Shown here piece by piece: positions 21,816 to 33,272 of a DNA stretch of 64,000 bases. A model generated the notes under the pieces. That model saw only the letters and a list, made by a program, of their open reading frames with translations. It made no database searches and had not been told where the DNA came from. The translations under genes were made by a program, and so were the position numbers. Source of the DNA: Marasmius tenuissimus (Eukaryota > Basidiomycota > Agaricomycetes > Agaricales > Marasmiaceae). Within the stretch, counting starts at the first letter, position 1; each line of letters starts with the position of its first letter. The stretch lies in the NCBI GenBank assembly GCA_029532415.1, contig JAQOTA010000033.1, positions 744,001-808,000 of the forward strand. The letters are read 5' to 3'.

Positions 21816-22933
21816 GCTCGAGGTGAGAATTTTTTCTCGAAATTCGTGATGGAAGTGACTCTAAAGGCTGGCAAGGTCTGGGAAGCTTACGACGGGCCAA
21901 CACCCAACTCTCGCCAGCAGAGGTTGGCTCTTGGGTGCAGTAACGGGAGAGTTTTGTACGCCGGAATATCTAATCGATGCTAAACTGTCTATCAACACAA
22001 CAAAATGTACTTGAACGTTTCAACCTCACGTACCGTGAGATCAGCCTTGAATGAGTTGAGCCAGAGCCTCTCAAGCCTCGTAAATCGATTTTATAACCCG
22101 GAGGACGAAACTTTCGCTCGTTCCCGCCGTTCGGAGAACCGGCCAATTGGCTTTAATGAAACTCGGCAATCTAATGGAATCAGAACGGAGAACAATGAGT
22201 CCTTTGCTCTCCCCTTTGCCCTTTGCCCTTCATAAGAAGGTAGTTTGTTCCGAGTCCCTGGCACTTTTGGAACGTTCCTCAGCTTCAGAGTCCTTGTTGA
22301 ACATTGAACGATATGGACCCGCTTCTGGATGTCACCTGGCGGATCTTGCGGTATGCCAACTAATGACATTTCAGCTCGAATCTGCCAGTATTCTGCCTAA
22401 GAGATGTGAAGAGTCTTCGAGTGAGCGCAAAGTCTTGCTATATCGAAGGATAATGTTGGCGCAGCCGAATTGATGGTGGATTGAGAACAAGCGCCGTTTT
22501 TGCCGACCGCGATTACGTCAATTAGGTTTTGTCTGCCTGAGACTCGAAGTCAAACCATCACCTCGACCAGCAAGTCATGGACCCTGCTATATTCCTAACT
22601 CATTTCCAGTTCATAATTTCAGATTACGTTGGTTTTTTGATTCATTATTCAATTTTTTGGCTTTGCTAACATTTTCTACTATTCAGGCAATGGCCTACGT
22701 ACTAGTACTAGTCTGGAAACGACTAATCGATCTCAGACTTTAGCAGCTACCGATGTGTGGCTTATCCGATACTTTAAACCCTTCTGACCCTACACGTTGC
22801 CGCCTTCGTTTCACTTTTATGGGCGGGTATTACAAGATAAGACTCAGGTCCAGTTATCAGTCGGAATGGGGCCCCGAACGATATCCTTTGTTCCCTTCCT
22901 TTCACCACCTGCTCCAGAGGGCTTGGAGACGAG
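21816..22933. other. Intergenic region before the glutamine synthetase gene
   Basis: Only short ORFs without motifs are present on both strands. No supported gene, repeat or RNA. Confidence 0.5.
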
Positions 22934-24537
22934 ATGGATTATAATCACGGCGTCACCTACAAGCCGGGGGATCGTGTGGATAGGATTGAATACCACCTCG
23001 AAAAGGCTTCATCAGATGGTATCAGTGAGTAGTACATCGCCGCTTTTCTGACACTCCTTACTTATTATTTCTCACTCAGAATACGTCCGAATCTACTGGA
23101 TAGACCTAGGAAGCAGCCTCAGATGTCGCATGCTACCTCTCAGTTACTTCGAACAACTCATGCAGTCTAACCGTCCTGGTGTCAATTTCGTGAAAATCGC
23201 GCTTGGGATGGTGTATCTTCTCACTCCACCCACGGGCAAGTTGTTTTCGGTTGCTGGAGAGTACATTTGTGTACCGGAAATGTCGACGTTAAGGCCTTTG
23301 CCATTCGCTCCGGGGCATTTGGGGGTGTTGAGTCGTCTGGAGGAGAAGGCGCCGTATATGGGGAAGGATGGGAAGATGACAGTGGAGGTGCCGCTTTGTG
23401 CGAGGTCGTTGTTGAAGAGGATTGTTGAGTACGTCTCCTGGTTTAACTTATCTTCAATTTTAGTATGCTTACAATTGATTTATTCCAGCAACGCCCGCGA
23501 CAATCTCAAATCCGAATTTCTCGTCGGTTTCGAGACCGAATTCATCCTGTTATCATCTACACGCCCCGTACCCACCGCTTCCAACCACCACCAATGGTCA
23601 AGCCCATCCGGTTTCCTCGCCGGTTCGAAAGAAGCTGCGATCCTCGAAGAAATCGGCGATGCCATGCAAACTGCAGGTCTCTCCCTTCAGATGATCCACA
23701 CAGAAGCAGCCCCAGGCCAATATGAAATCGTCTCAGGCCCTCTCTCCCCACTCGACGCGGCAGACCAAGCCATCTTCACCCACGAACACATCACTAATAT
23801 CGCTTCAAAACATGGCTTGCACGCTACGTTTGCTCCCCGTCCGTTCGAGGGTACCGCTGGGTCCGCGGCGCACGTTCATATCTCGATTCATCGTGAAGGG
23901 GAGGAGAAACCGAGACAAGAGATGTCTACGACTGAGAAATCGTTCCTTGCTGGTGTTTTGGACCACCTCCCCGCTCTTCCGGCGATTACATTGCCTACCG
24001 TCGCTTCGTACAAAAGAGTAGCAGATGGCGTTTGGAGTGGTGGAACCTACGTTCACTATGGTACGGAGAACCGGGAGGCGCCTATACGGGTGACGAACGC
24101 GACATCGCCTACGTCGAGGAACTTTGAGATGCGGTTTATTGATGGGACTGCGAATCCGTACTTGGTGTTGGCTGCGACTATTGGAGCGGGTGTGACGGGT
24201 GTTGAAGGTCGAAAAGAGCTCGATGTGGGGGATTGTAAAGGACCGAAATGTGCGTGGGAGATGTCGGAGGAGGAGAGGAAGGCGATGGGGATTGTGAAGA
24301 GGTTGCCTTTGAGTATTGATGAGGCACGGAGGAATTTGGAGGAGGATGGGGTGATGAAGGGGGTGTTGGGGGAGGAGATGGTGGAAGCGTATTTGACTGC
24401 TAATAAGGTTTGTGGGACGCGAATTTTACCAAGAAGGTTTCTCGCTGACTGATATTTTGCAGGTACTGGAGGACGCGTTGACGAAGCAAGAAGAGACCGA
24501 GGAACAGAAACTCTCGCGGCTGGTGGAATTATTTTGA
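22934..24537 (+). CDS. Glutamine synthetase-family protein (FluG C-terminal type)
   Basis: Four exons: 22934-23024, 23080-23428, 23489-24407 and 24463-24537. The second intron (60 nt) is in frame. The protein of about 477 residues starts MDYNHGVTYKPGDRV, with the beta-grasp domain (VRIYWIDL, RCRMLPLSYF) first. The catalytic domain follows with GFETEFILL (metal/Glu-binding acidic residues), EAAPGQYEI, HVHISI, NREAPIRV and FIDGTANPYLVLAA. All main GS motifs are present, so ATP-dependent gamma-glutamyl ligation to ammonia or an amine is expected. The lineage matches the GS-like half of fungal FluG and polyamine-ligase-like proteins rather than the housekeeping enzyme; the substrate is not predictable. 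The 3' end is partly duplicated at 33.05 kb. Confidence 0.88.
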
Positions 24538-25638
24538 TCAAAGTACTAGTGATTAGAAGCTTTGCGTGGTATGCAATTAGGATGTAGTACAGCCAGGTCG
24601 AAGGATTTCGACCGTTTACAGGTACCCAGTTGACCTGTGGCGGTCCATGCTGGATTTGATGACGGGCGCTTAAGCGCTTATAACCAGACGTGTCTCTCTT
24701 TTCCCCCCAATGATATCCGCCGTTTCAACGAGGTTCAGGAACCATGGTGGCAATGTTTAACGGAAGAATCTCCCCTTCTATTATGGTATGTGTAGAATCG
24801 TCATCTCCTTTCTAAGTTTTTGAATGCTCACGACCTTCCCTTCAAATGAAACTCGTCTAATCATCTGGCCTGCTCCTACCTATCTGTATCGGACTTGGAG
24901 CTTGTACCTCAGCACGCATCGATCATCGTTCGCCGACTTTGCCCTCTATCTCTAAAGCAGACAAGCTCTAACGAGACGAAAGATACAGCGGTGGGAAGGC
25001 AGAGTTTGAATATGGATACACGAATACACGAATACCCGACACTCATTTTCAATGCCGTGGCCTCAATTTCTCTCGTACTTATATTTACAAGGTGTGCAAT
25101 GCGTTCCCCCTCCTCTCCGCGTTTTCTCTGCTACATGGAGACCACCTACCAAGGTATCGGGAAGGAAATGGAGCATTGGCTCGGGAACTAAAGTCGAATG
25201 CCACTGCGGTAATCTCGCGACGTGAGTCGTTCCTCTCTGGCTCTGCCGCCGATACACGTGGATCCCTTTTATCACCGAGGTACCGCTGATCCTCGTCGAT
25301 GTAGTTACAACATACAGTCCGCAAAAGTGAGATATGGCGTACATCGGGTATGGCAGGACTATGTAATTATGGACGCCTACTTCTAGTTTATATACAGCTT
25401 AAATGAGGACTGGATTCTTTCGGTCCAGTGATCTCACAGCTTAGAGTTACAGAGGTGAGGGAATGTCAAGACATCGCATCGCGCTCAGCCATCTGAGATC
25501 GACCAAACAGGGAGAAATACATAGATAGATAGTACTTCGTCTTCAGGAAACAAGGAAAATAAATATGGTATAGATCTGACGGAAGTGGATCGGTAAGATT
25601 AAAACAATCGAAAGCTGTCTCGTGTCTCGTGTCTCGTG
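24538..25638. other. Downstream flank of glutamine synthetase, partly duplicated at 33.3-33.7 kb
   Basis: No gene supported. Several blocks recur downstream of the pseudogene at 33.05 kb, for example GATGACGGGCGCTTAA and TATCTCTAAAGCA. From about 25,490 the sequence is shared with the 3' flank of the second membrane-protein gene (about 29,850-29,985). Confidence 0.5.
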
Positions 25639-27314
25639 TCAAGTGAGAGCCACTCCATTCGAATCCACTTGAAGCGCCCTCGGCGAGTTGTTAAAACGTG
25701 GGTTCATCCCCTTCTCCTCATCGTGAGCATTACTGTCTTTCATTGCATTGTTAGCTGCACTAGAAGACGATTCGGATTGTGCCTCGACGTCCCGCGCTTG
25801 AGATCCAGTTTGAGCCGGGTCTGTCGGCACTCCGGCGCTCAAGTCGAATCTCAATGTAGATAGGGCACCTGCCTCTCGGACGGTATGTTTTTGCAGAGCA
25901 CTGAAAACTTGGGAGCGAACGATTATAAGGGCGGGAGCTATTCCCTACAATTTCAAGGTCAGTTATACCAGCATTCAAGCCAACTTGTGAGTTCATGTCA
26001 TCATATGACACTCACCGCAATTAAATGCAGCGTTGGATCGAGGGCTATCGGGCTACCTATCTCGCTCGAGTTCTCATCCAGAGCGATACCCACAAAGACC
26101 AATACGGGGTACAGAAGTCCAGACTCGAGGCTTTGGAATGAGTTCAGACAGTCATGATACAAATTCGAACACATAACTTGCGTACGCACATGATAGCGAC
26201 AATCCTCCTGTAATGTCTCTGAGTACCACTGCCGAAGAATTCCCTAGCTTCCCTGGTAAACCACCATATTCTTGACGCTTGAAAAGGTAGTGTGAAATTG
26301 TTTTTGCAGCACCATCGTGTTGCTTACCGGTAAGCACCGTAATCAAGAGGTTAACCCCCCCATAAGCGCCGCGGTACACCTGAATTATTTTGTAACACAG
26401 TTCCAAGCGTTCCCATTTTGTACTGGCGTCACCTGACCCGGCGAGAATGATGAACTGGAATACTTGCCCTGCCAGGCCTAGCACTGCGGACTCGTCCAGC
26501 TGTGTCAAAATTACGATGTACGGGAGGTTTTACCGTTGATTAGCAGAGTGAGCACAAACAAAAATCCAATGCGTCTGTTGCAATTCCAGATTACGTAGCA
26601 TTTATGCACCTTCAAAGGGATCAAGTATGATATTCTCTTAGCTGAACTCAGAAAACGGATAGAAAGTAATCAGCACCAGCATTATATCCGCAAGGAAGCT
26701 GGCAAGATGAGTTCGGCGTGAGACTCTTCCGCAGATAAGTATATGAAACGCAAAAAGCTTACTCACTTGCAGATGACAGACAAGATATTGACGATTGTCC
26801 TTCGAGCCAGTTAGAGTCAACGGAAGGCGCAAGTAATGGAAGATTGACCCACCATTCTGCGACACGAAGCCGATCATCTAACATGTATTTCCGGAAACCG
26901 GTATCATCTCCTGTCTGTAGAGCACTGAAGATGAAGGACATCTCGCGAGCCCTATCATGCATGATGAAGACGATCATGACGGTTTCGGCTACAAACAACA
27001 GCACGGTCGACCAGAGGTATAGCTTGTGCGGTGTTGCTCTTTGCGTAGAATCACGCCGAGATTTTGTCAAAATTTCCATGCATAGCATAAAAAGGAGTGT
27101 ATAGAAGCCTTTCACGGTAGACAGTTAGCCACGAGGGATTCATTGTGATGACTGGATGGTTCACCGTAAGCAAAGAACATGGTCTAGACCGTCAGCTCAG
27201 TACTTTGTGATAGACATTCAAACGAGGTACACGACTCACCGAAACTGTCGCAATCGGTTGCACCACAACATCAGTTACTGGGAAGACTTGGGAGATGGTG
27301 TAACTAGGGCTCAT
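25639..27314 (-). CDS. Multi-pass membrane protein, paralogue 1
   Basis: Start ATG 27314 (MSPSYTISQVFPV), stop at 25639. Several exons are joined by short introns. Conserved segments: FYTLLFMLCMEILTKSR, LYLWSTVLLFVAETVMIVF, EW-TIVNILSVIC with FLADIMLV, HKCYVIWNCNRRIGFLFV, LAGQVFQFIIL, ESGLLYP and GIAPALIIVRS, then a hydrophilic tail. About seven hydrophobic segments and this motif order match the uncharacterised membrane-protein family expanded in Agaricomycetes. Function unknown. A conserved TATA box lies at 27391-27398. The splice joining the exon before ESGLLYP could not be settled, so intactness is uncertain. Confidence 0.65.
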
Positions 27315-27390
27315 GACTCCTAAGGCTAAGAATGCAAGTCTTGATGGGACAGGAGCGTGGGGCGGGGGTAGTATTAGGTATCGCCTCTCG

Positions 27391-27398
27391 CTTTATAG
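27391..27398 (-). promoter_or_regulatory. TATA box of paralogue 1
   Basis: CTATAAAG on the minus strand, 77 bases before the ATG. It lies in a block conserved with paralogues 2 (31727-31734) and 3 (40127-40134). Confidence 0.55.
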
Positions 27399-27719
27399 TA
27401 CCCAGAGTGGAGATATTTTGATCTCGCTGGCCCGGAGGCCCGCTGATAGTGTGAGATCACTGGTTAGTCCACGACAAAATTAGAGTGTTCCCCACGAAGG
27501 GGCTTCAGAGCATTGACCAAAAACACCAAAACACCATGCCGTAGATGTTTGATTTTACATCTGACTGGGTCGCCCCAGTTACGCTCCCTACTTGAATAAT
27601 ACGTGAACCTCTTGTCTGTAGACTGTTTTCGGGTTACCTTAACGGGATGATAACGCCGGTGGCACTATCGAGATGGTTTCTCCGCGAAGACCGAGAGGAG
27701 TACACCTAGTTTTCTTGGC

Positions 27720-28381
27720 GTCGATGAAGAAATGGCGATGCAAGGGCCGAAGTCATCTCCCGATGGTGGAGCTTGTAACATCGCAGTGGCGTTATTGTGA
27801 CAGCGACAGCTAGGACAGCCACAATCTGAGCAGGTTCATATGTTCATTCTATCTTGATTGTCCCACAGTGATGGAGCTCTCACGCAGATGAACTATAAGG
27901 ATTCGGTATTCTGGCCTATACCAAAGGTGTAAATATTCAGCAGACGGGGATGTAGCACCAGCGCAGGCACGACAAAATCGAAACCTGGAATCGACGTGAT
28001 GCCAGATTGGCAACCGAAATTACTTCTGACATATATCGTTGGAACTTGGAAGGGGGAGTACTGAACCGGTGATCAACGAGGTACACTGACGCTGGTCTTT
28101 GAGGGGACGTATGGTTGTTACTGTCAAAGTGAGCCCAGGGCCACGATCGTTCTCTGAATAGTTGTCGAGGTTGGCCTATCGGACCCGTTCTTTGTCCTTG
28201 CCAACGCCAGTACGCTAGGCATACCAGGATCCGCACCTTCCATTGAATGGCGAGTATGAAGAAAATGTGTGTGCAATTCCATGTAGTCTACTGAACCTGT
28301 GGACTGAGAGCTCATAGCCTGGAGGTTGTGATTCAGCACGGGAATGAAGAGCGCCTGTGCCGCCAGAGTCAAGCACGCCAT
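27720..28381 (-). pseudogene. Duplicated upstream module with an unidentified gene fragment
   Basis: This minus-strand stretch matches, in order, the plus-strand stretch 39.16-39.82 kb upstream of paralogue 3: GGACAAAGAA..., CAACTATTCAGAGAAC..., and CGGGAGATGACTTC. The reading frame at 28381-28124 has a hydrophobic start and then STTIQRTIVALG. Gene identity is not recognised. It appears to be a fragment carried along with the membrane-protein gene. Confidence 0.4.
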
Positions 28382-29985
28382 CTTCCGATATCCAATTTAA
28401 GTCCTAGTATAAGGAAACCTGAGGTAGTCGACGAAGAAAAGGAGCGATGCATGAGCGAAAGTCTTCATATCCGGATTTTTCGAGAGGATCCTGGACTGAC
28501 ATTCATGCTATTCCCGATGCTTGAGAGGATTGTCAATATCGCGTATCGAGACCATTAAAATGGTACGTACCGTGTTGTGCAATAGTATCTCTCTTACTCG
28601 ACAGTTCTGATCGTTTTGCTCTCCTACCGGTCTCGAGAGTTAGCGCATTGTTGAATCTGTTCTAGAAGATAGCAACGAGAGAGTTAGAGCCGGATAGAAG
28701 AAACTCAGGGCGAGCTTGAGTCAATGTGGTCGATTCAGAAGTTTAAACGGTGCCCGGAGCCGGGCCACGGTCTTTCTGAGCGCGTACCACTAAGGTTAGG
28801 GTTAGGCTCCTCATAATTCCCCAGTAATTCTGTCTGAGTCTCTGTCTCCCCAAATCGGACTGTGCGCATATCAAAAATCTTGGCAAAAAACTTCAGTCCC
28901 TTCGAAAAACCACAAGATTTTGCAGCTTTCGGTCGTCTCCCAAAAGTAATCCGAATAGGGTACGCCGTGTAAGTAATCCTTCACTCCAGGAAGCCTCATG
29001 GGAGGTATTCTCAGTATCATAACCCCTTCATCTCGGCTCCTTGGCTGCATCGCGGGCGCTTACATCCTCAGGACGCAGACACTTCTGAGATACACGTGGG
29101 AGCGACAGAATTGCCATGCAGATGATACGGGGATTCTGTGGTGCCGCGACTGTCGAATCTCGATGCTCCAGCAGACGTGGACCCTGTGTTCGAGTGTCGG
29201 ACTTGTGAGGGGTTATACTGGGCTCGCGGACCACTATCCTCGATGGGTCGAAGTGGTACGTCTTCATTTTTTCATTTCTCGTCTCTTCAGTTGATTGCGA
29301 GTGTTCGTTTATGAATTTATTATCGACCAGGTCACTCATTACCTCGGCGGCATTGTACTGGATCGTACTTTCTCAGTTCCCCGTATCCAACGGAGGAGAC
29401 AAACCAAGTCTACACGACCAATTTAGAAGCCGACCACGTACAATCTCGGGATAGCAAGTGCAAGCATCGCACCCAGTTGAATATCATGAACTGTGGTCCC
29501 GCCATCAGGCCTCGAGGAGTAACGCCCGTGTAAATAATCATATAGAGGAAATGTCGGTGAATCCGGGTCCATTCTGTCGCCGAAGTGCTGCTGATCTTCA
29601 CTCATCGATGTGGTCACAACATCAGTTCTCAGAATCGAGATACGGCGTACATTGGACATCGGGAGATTCCGTGACTTTGGACTCTTTCTGTTAGTCTGTA
29701 CAGCTAGAATAAAGACTCTTTATCGATGTGTTAGTCGGGTCATACGGTATTCAGACTTGTCGGCTTCAGGACTCGGAGTTGCAAGAGTTAAGAAAGATCA
29801 ACGTCGAGGACATCACGCTCTGGGGCTCCCTGAGCGGAGGTCAATGCATAGATAAATAGTGCTGTATCTTTGAAACAACAAGAAAAATGAATGTGTCATA
29901 GATTCGATAAGACTGGGTGTAGGATTGAAAATCAAAAGCTGATTTGTAAGTCATGTCAAGTATGAGCCACTCTATTCGAATCCAC
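28382..29985. other. Spacer between membrane-protein paralogues 1 and 2
   Basis: No gene supported; only short ORFs such as 28998-29294. The last ~130 bases repeat the 3' flank of paralogue 1. Confidence 0.4.
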
Positions 29986-31648
29986 TCAAAGCGCCCTCGG
30001 CGAGTTGCTAAGACGTGCGCTAATCCCCTTCTCCTCATCGTGAGCATCACTGTCTCCCATTGCATTGTCAGCTGCGCTGGGAGATGATTCGGGTTGTGCC
30101 TCGACGTCCCGCGCTTGAGATTCAGTTTGAGCCGGGTCCGTCGGCACTCCGGCGCTCAAGTTGAATCTCAATGTAGATAGGGCCCCTGCCTCTCGGACGG
30201 TATGGTTTTGCAGTGTATTGAAAACTTGGGAGCGAACGATCATAAGGGCGGAGGCGATTCCCTACAATTTCAAGGTCAGTTATGCCAACATTCAAGCCAA
30301 CTTATAAATTCATGTCTTCGTATGACACTCACCGCGGTTAAAATCACAGTTGGACCGAGCTTTATCGGGACACCTATCTCGCTCTGGCTCTCATCCAGAG
30401 CAAGAACCACAAAACTAGATAAGGGGTACAGAAGTCCAGACTCGAGGCTTCGAAATTGGTCCAGACAGTCATGACATGAATAATAAATCAGAACACGTAA
30501 CTTGGATACGCACATGATAGCGACAATCCTCCTGTAAAGTCTCTGAGTACCACTGCCAAAAAATTCCCTGGCCTCCCTGGTAAACCACCATATTCTTGAC
30601 GCTTGAGTAGAGAGTGTGAGACGGTTTTTGCAGCACCGTCGTGTTACTTACCGGTAAGCACCGTAATCAAGAGGTTACCCCCCGCATAAGCGCCGCGGTA
30701 GACCTGAGCCATAATCTGACACAGTCCCATGAGTTCAAACCATCTTGAACTGGTATCATTTGACCCGATGAGGACGGACTGGAATATCGCTACTGCCAGG
30801 CCCAGCACTGCGGGCTCGTTCAGCTAGGTCACGTTTGCGATGTACGGGAAGTTTTACCGTTGATTAACAAAGTGAGCACAAACAAGAGTCCAATGCGTCT
30901 GTTGCAGTTCCAGACTACGTAGCATCTATGCACCTTCATTGTTCAAAGGGATCAAGTATGATAATCTCTTAGCTGAATTCAGAAAACAGATAGAAAGTAA
31001 TCAATACCAGCATTGTATCTGCAAGGAAGCTGGTAAGACGAGTTCGGCGTGAGACTCTTCCGCACATAAGTATATGGAACGCGAAAAGAGGTTTACTCAC
31101 TTGCAGATGACGGACAAACTATTGAAGATTGTCCTTCGAGACAATTAGAGTCAAGAAAAGGCGTAAGGAATGGAGGATTGACCTACCATTCTGCGACACG
31201 AATCCGATCACTAGTCAAGTATTTCCGAAAACCAGTATCATCTCTTGTCTGCAGAGCAGTGACGATGAAGGACATCTCGCGAGCCGTATCGTGCGTGTAG
31301 AAGACGATGCTGACTGTCTCGGCTACGAACAATATCACGGTTGACCAGAGGTATAGCCTGTGCGGTGTTGCTCTTTGCGTAGAATCATCTCGAGCTTTCG
31401 TCAAAACATTTATGCATAATATGAAAAGGAGAGTATAGAAGCCTTTCACGGTAGACAGTTAGCCACTAGGGATTCACTGTGTTCACTGAATGGTTCACCG
31501 TAAGCAAAGAACATGGCCTAGACTGTCGGCTCAGTTCTATGTGACAGACAATCAAATGAAGTACACGACTCACCGAAAATGTCGCGATTGGTTGTACCAC
31601 AATATAAGTTACTGAGAGGAGCTGGGAGCCGGTGGGATTAGGGCTCAT
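29986..31648 (-). CDS. Multi-pass membrane protein, paralogue 2
   Basis: Start ATG 31648 (MSPNPTGSQLLSV), stop at 29986. Same exon plan as paralogue 1: FYTLLFILCINVLTKAR, LYLWSTVILFVAETVSIVF, then a GTAGGT donor after AEW, HRCYVVWNCNRRIGLLFV, ESGLLYP, and a Ser/Asp-rich tail. It stands in the same orientation as paralogue 1, about 4.3 kb away. Close similarity also extends through introns and flanks, so this is a segmental duplication, not a retrocopy. Function unknown. Confidence 0.65.
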
Positions 31649-31726
31649 AATACCCAAGGCTAAGAATGCAAGCCTCTTGATGGGACAGGAGCGAGGGGTG
31701 GGGGTGGTATTAAGTATCCCCTCCCA

Positions 31727-31734
31727 CTTTATAG
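31727..31734 (-). promoter_or_regulatory. TATA box of paralogue 2
   Basis: CTATAAAG on the minus strand, 79 bases before the ATG, in the promoter block shared by all three paralogues. Confidence 0.55.
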
Positions 31735-32018
31735 CACCCAGGGTGGAGATATTTTGATCTCCCTGACCCTCTTGTATTTTTCTGGGATACCTGAACAAGA
31801 TTATATGTAGTGTCGGTGGGACTCTCGACGAATCTTCCGCGAAGACCGAGAGGATTACACCGGGTTTCCTGGCGCCGATGAAGAAATGGTGATTGCAGGG
31901 CTGGAGTTATCTCCTGATAGTGGAGCATGTAACATCGCATTGGGGTTATTCAATAACCGTTATTGTGACAGCGGCAACTAGGAGAGCCACAATCTGAGCA
32001 ATTTTGTGGATCCTCTTA

Positions 32019-32107
32019 CAGCTAGCCCAATAATTCTTGTTTGTTCACTAAACAAAAATCCTGAGCACGAAAAACCGCGAAACTTGCTAGAATTATTGGG
32101 CCAGCTG
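32019..32107. mobile_element. 89-bp mariner-type MITE
   Basis: Short inverted termini CAGCTAGCCCAATAATTCT and its near complement (20 of 22 positions match) are flanked on both sides by TA (32017-32018 and 32108-32109), the target duplication of Tc1/mariner transposases. No coding capacity. The whole unit could fold into one hairpin. Confidence 0.7.
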
Positions 32108-33048
32108 TAGCCGGCTCACCAGAGTTGTCGCTCTGGGCGATGGCTTTGGCCAGCCAGCAGTGACATCGTGCGTCGTGACCCATCACGAATTCGAGGAAAC
32201 CAACGAATAGGTCAAATTTCGCGTTCAGGGAGAGAAAGACGGCGATCGTAAATCATTTGCAATGGTTGCAAGTAGATTTATCCTAGTAGTGGACTATAGC
32301 GTGTTTGGAAATCTACTACAAAAGCAGGGTGACGAGGGACTTACTTGGTACACGAAGCCATAGGGCGGTCGCCGGCGATGTCCCGCTATACATGAAAGCC
32401 ATCATGAATGCCGTACTTGCGAACAGGAACGATCCGAGGCTAAAAGATCTTGGCCGCTCCAGGTGGGAGATTTCTCCTCTCTCCCGCATCCATACACTTT
32501 GTTTCGGTCGCTACATCATGGTCCACAGCACTCTTGCCTGGCGAGAACGGGATTAGCGAGTCACCGACTCCAGAGAGCTCCGTTGAAGCTCACACCATGT
32601 CTGGCCGGGTCTTTGAGAAAGGATTGCTGTAGCTCGTTCCGAGATGGCATCCGAAATGAGGCTGTCTTGTCCTGTTCCGATGGAATGAAGTGGCGACCAA
32701 GTCATCTTCACCTCTCTCATTGTTCAGCTTCTGAATCGGCCAATTCCTCTTCGTCTTCTTCAATGGAGGTGTCGTCTTTATGAGTTGTACCATCTCGGCG
32801 GGTATCCGCGTCCTTCTTAGTCATGGTATTCGAGTCTCGAGAGGGAGCGAGACTGAACCTGATCTGTAATCTGTCGGTCGTAAGCTGGGGTGAACCTTCA
32901 TCTTGAGTCATGTATGTTCGAATAATGCAAAAGGATGCGAGAAAAAGATCTGAATGAGGGAGACGGAAGCGACAAGACGAGCGCGAGAAGAGAGAAATGT
33001 TTAGGTGCCTAAATAGCGCTGGCGTTCATCTCTCGCGTCAATCTTATC

Positions 33049-33272
33049 TCGGACCTTTGAGTATTGATGAGGCACCGTTATGGAGGAATTTGGAAGAGGA
33101 TAGGGTGATGAAGGGGGTGTTAGGGAAGGAGATGGAGGAGGCGTACTTGAGCTGATAAGATTGAGGAAGATTTCTCGCTGACTGAAAACTTGCAGGTACA
33201 GTGGAGGACGCCTTGACGAAGCAAGAAGAGACCGAGGAACAGAAACTTTCGCGGCTAGTGGAACGATTTTGA
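33049..33272 (+). pseudogene. 3' fragment of the glutamine synthetase gene
   Basis: Closely matches 24,307-24,537, including the last intron and last exon (DALTKQEETEEQKLSRLV), but has a 7-bp insertion after GATGAGGCAC, a premature stop near the exon end and no upstream domains. Similarity continues past the stop to about 33,700 in blocks, as expected of a genomic duplication. No expression expected. Confidence 0.8.

Noticed and set aside
28795..28805. Interstitial telomere repeat (TTAGGGTTAGG)
   Set aside because: Fewer than two full units; expected by chance in 64 kb.
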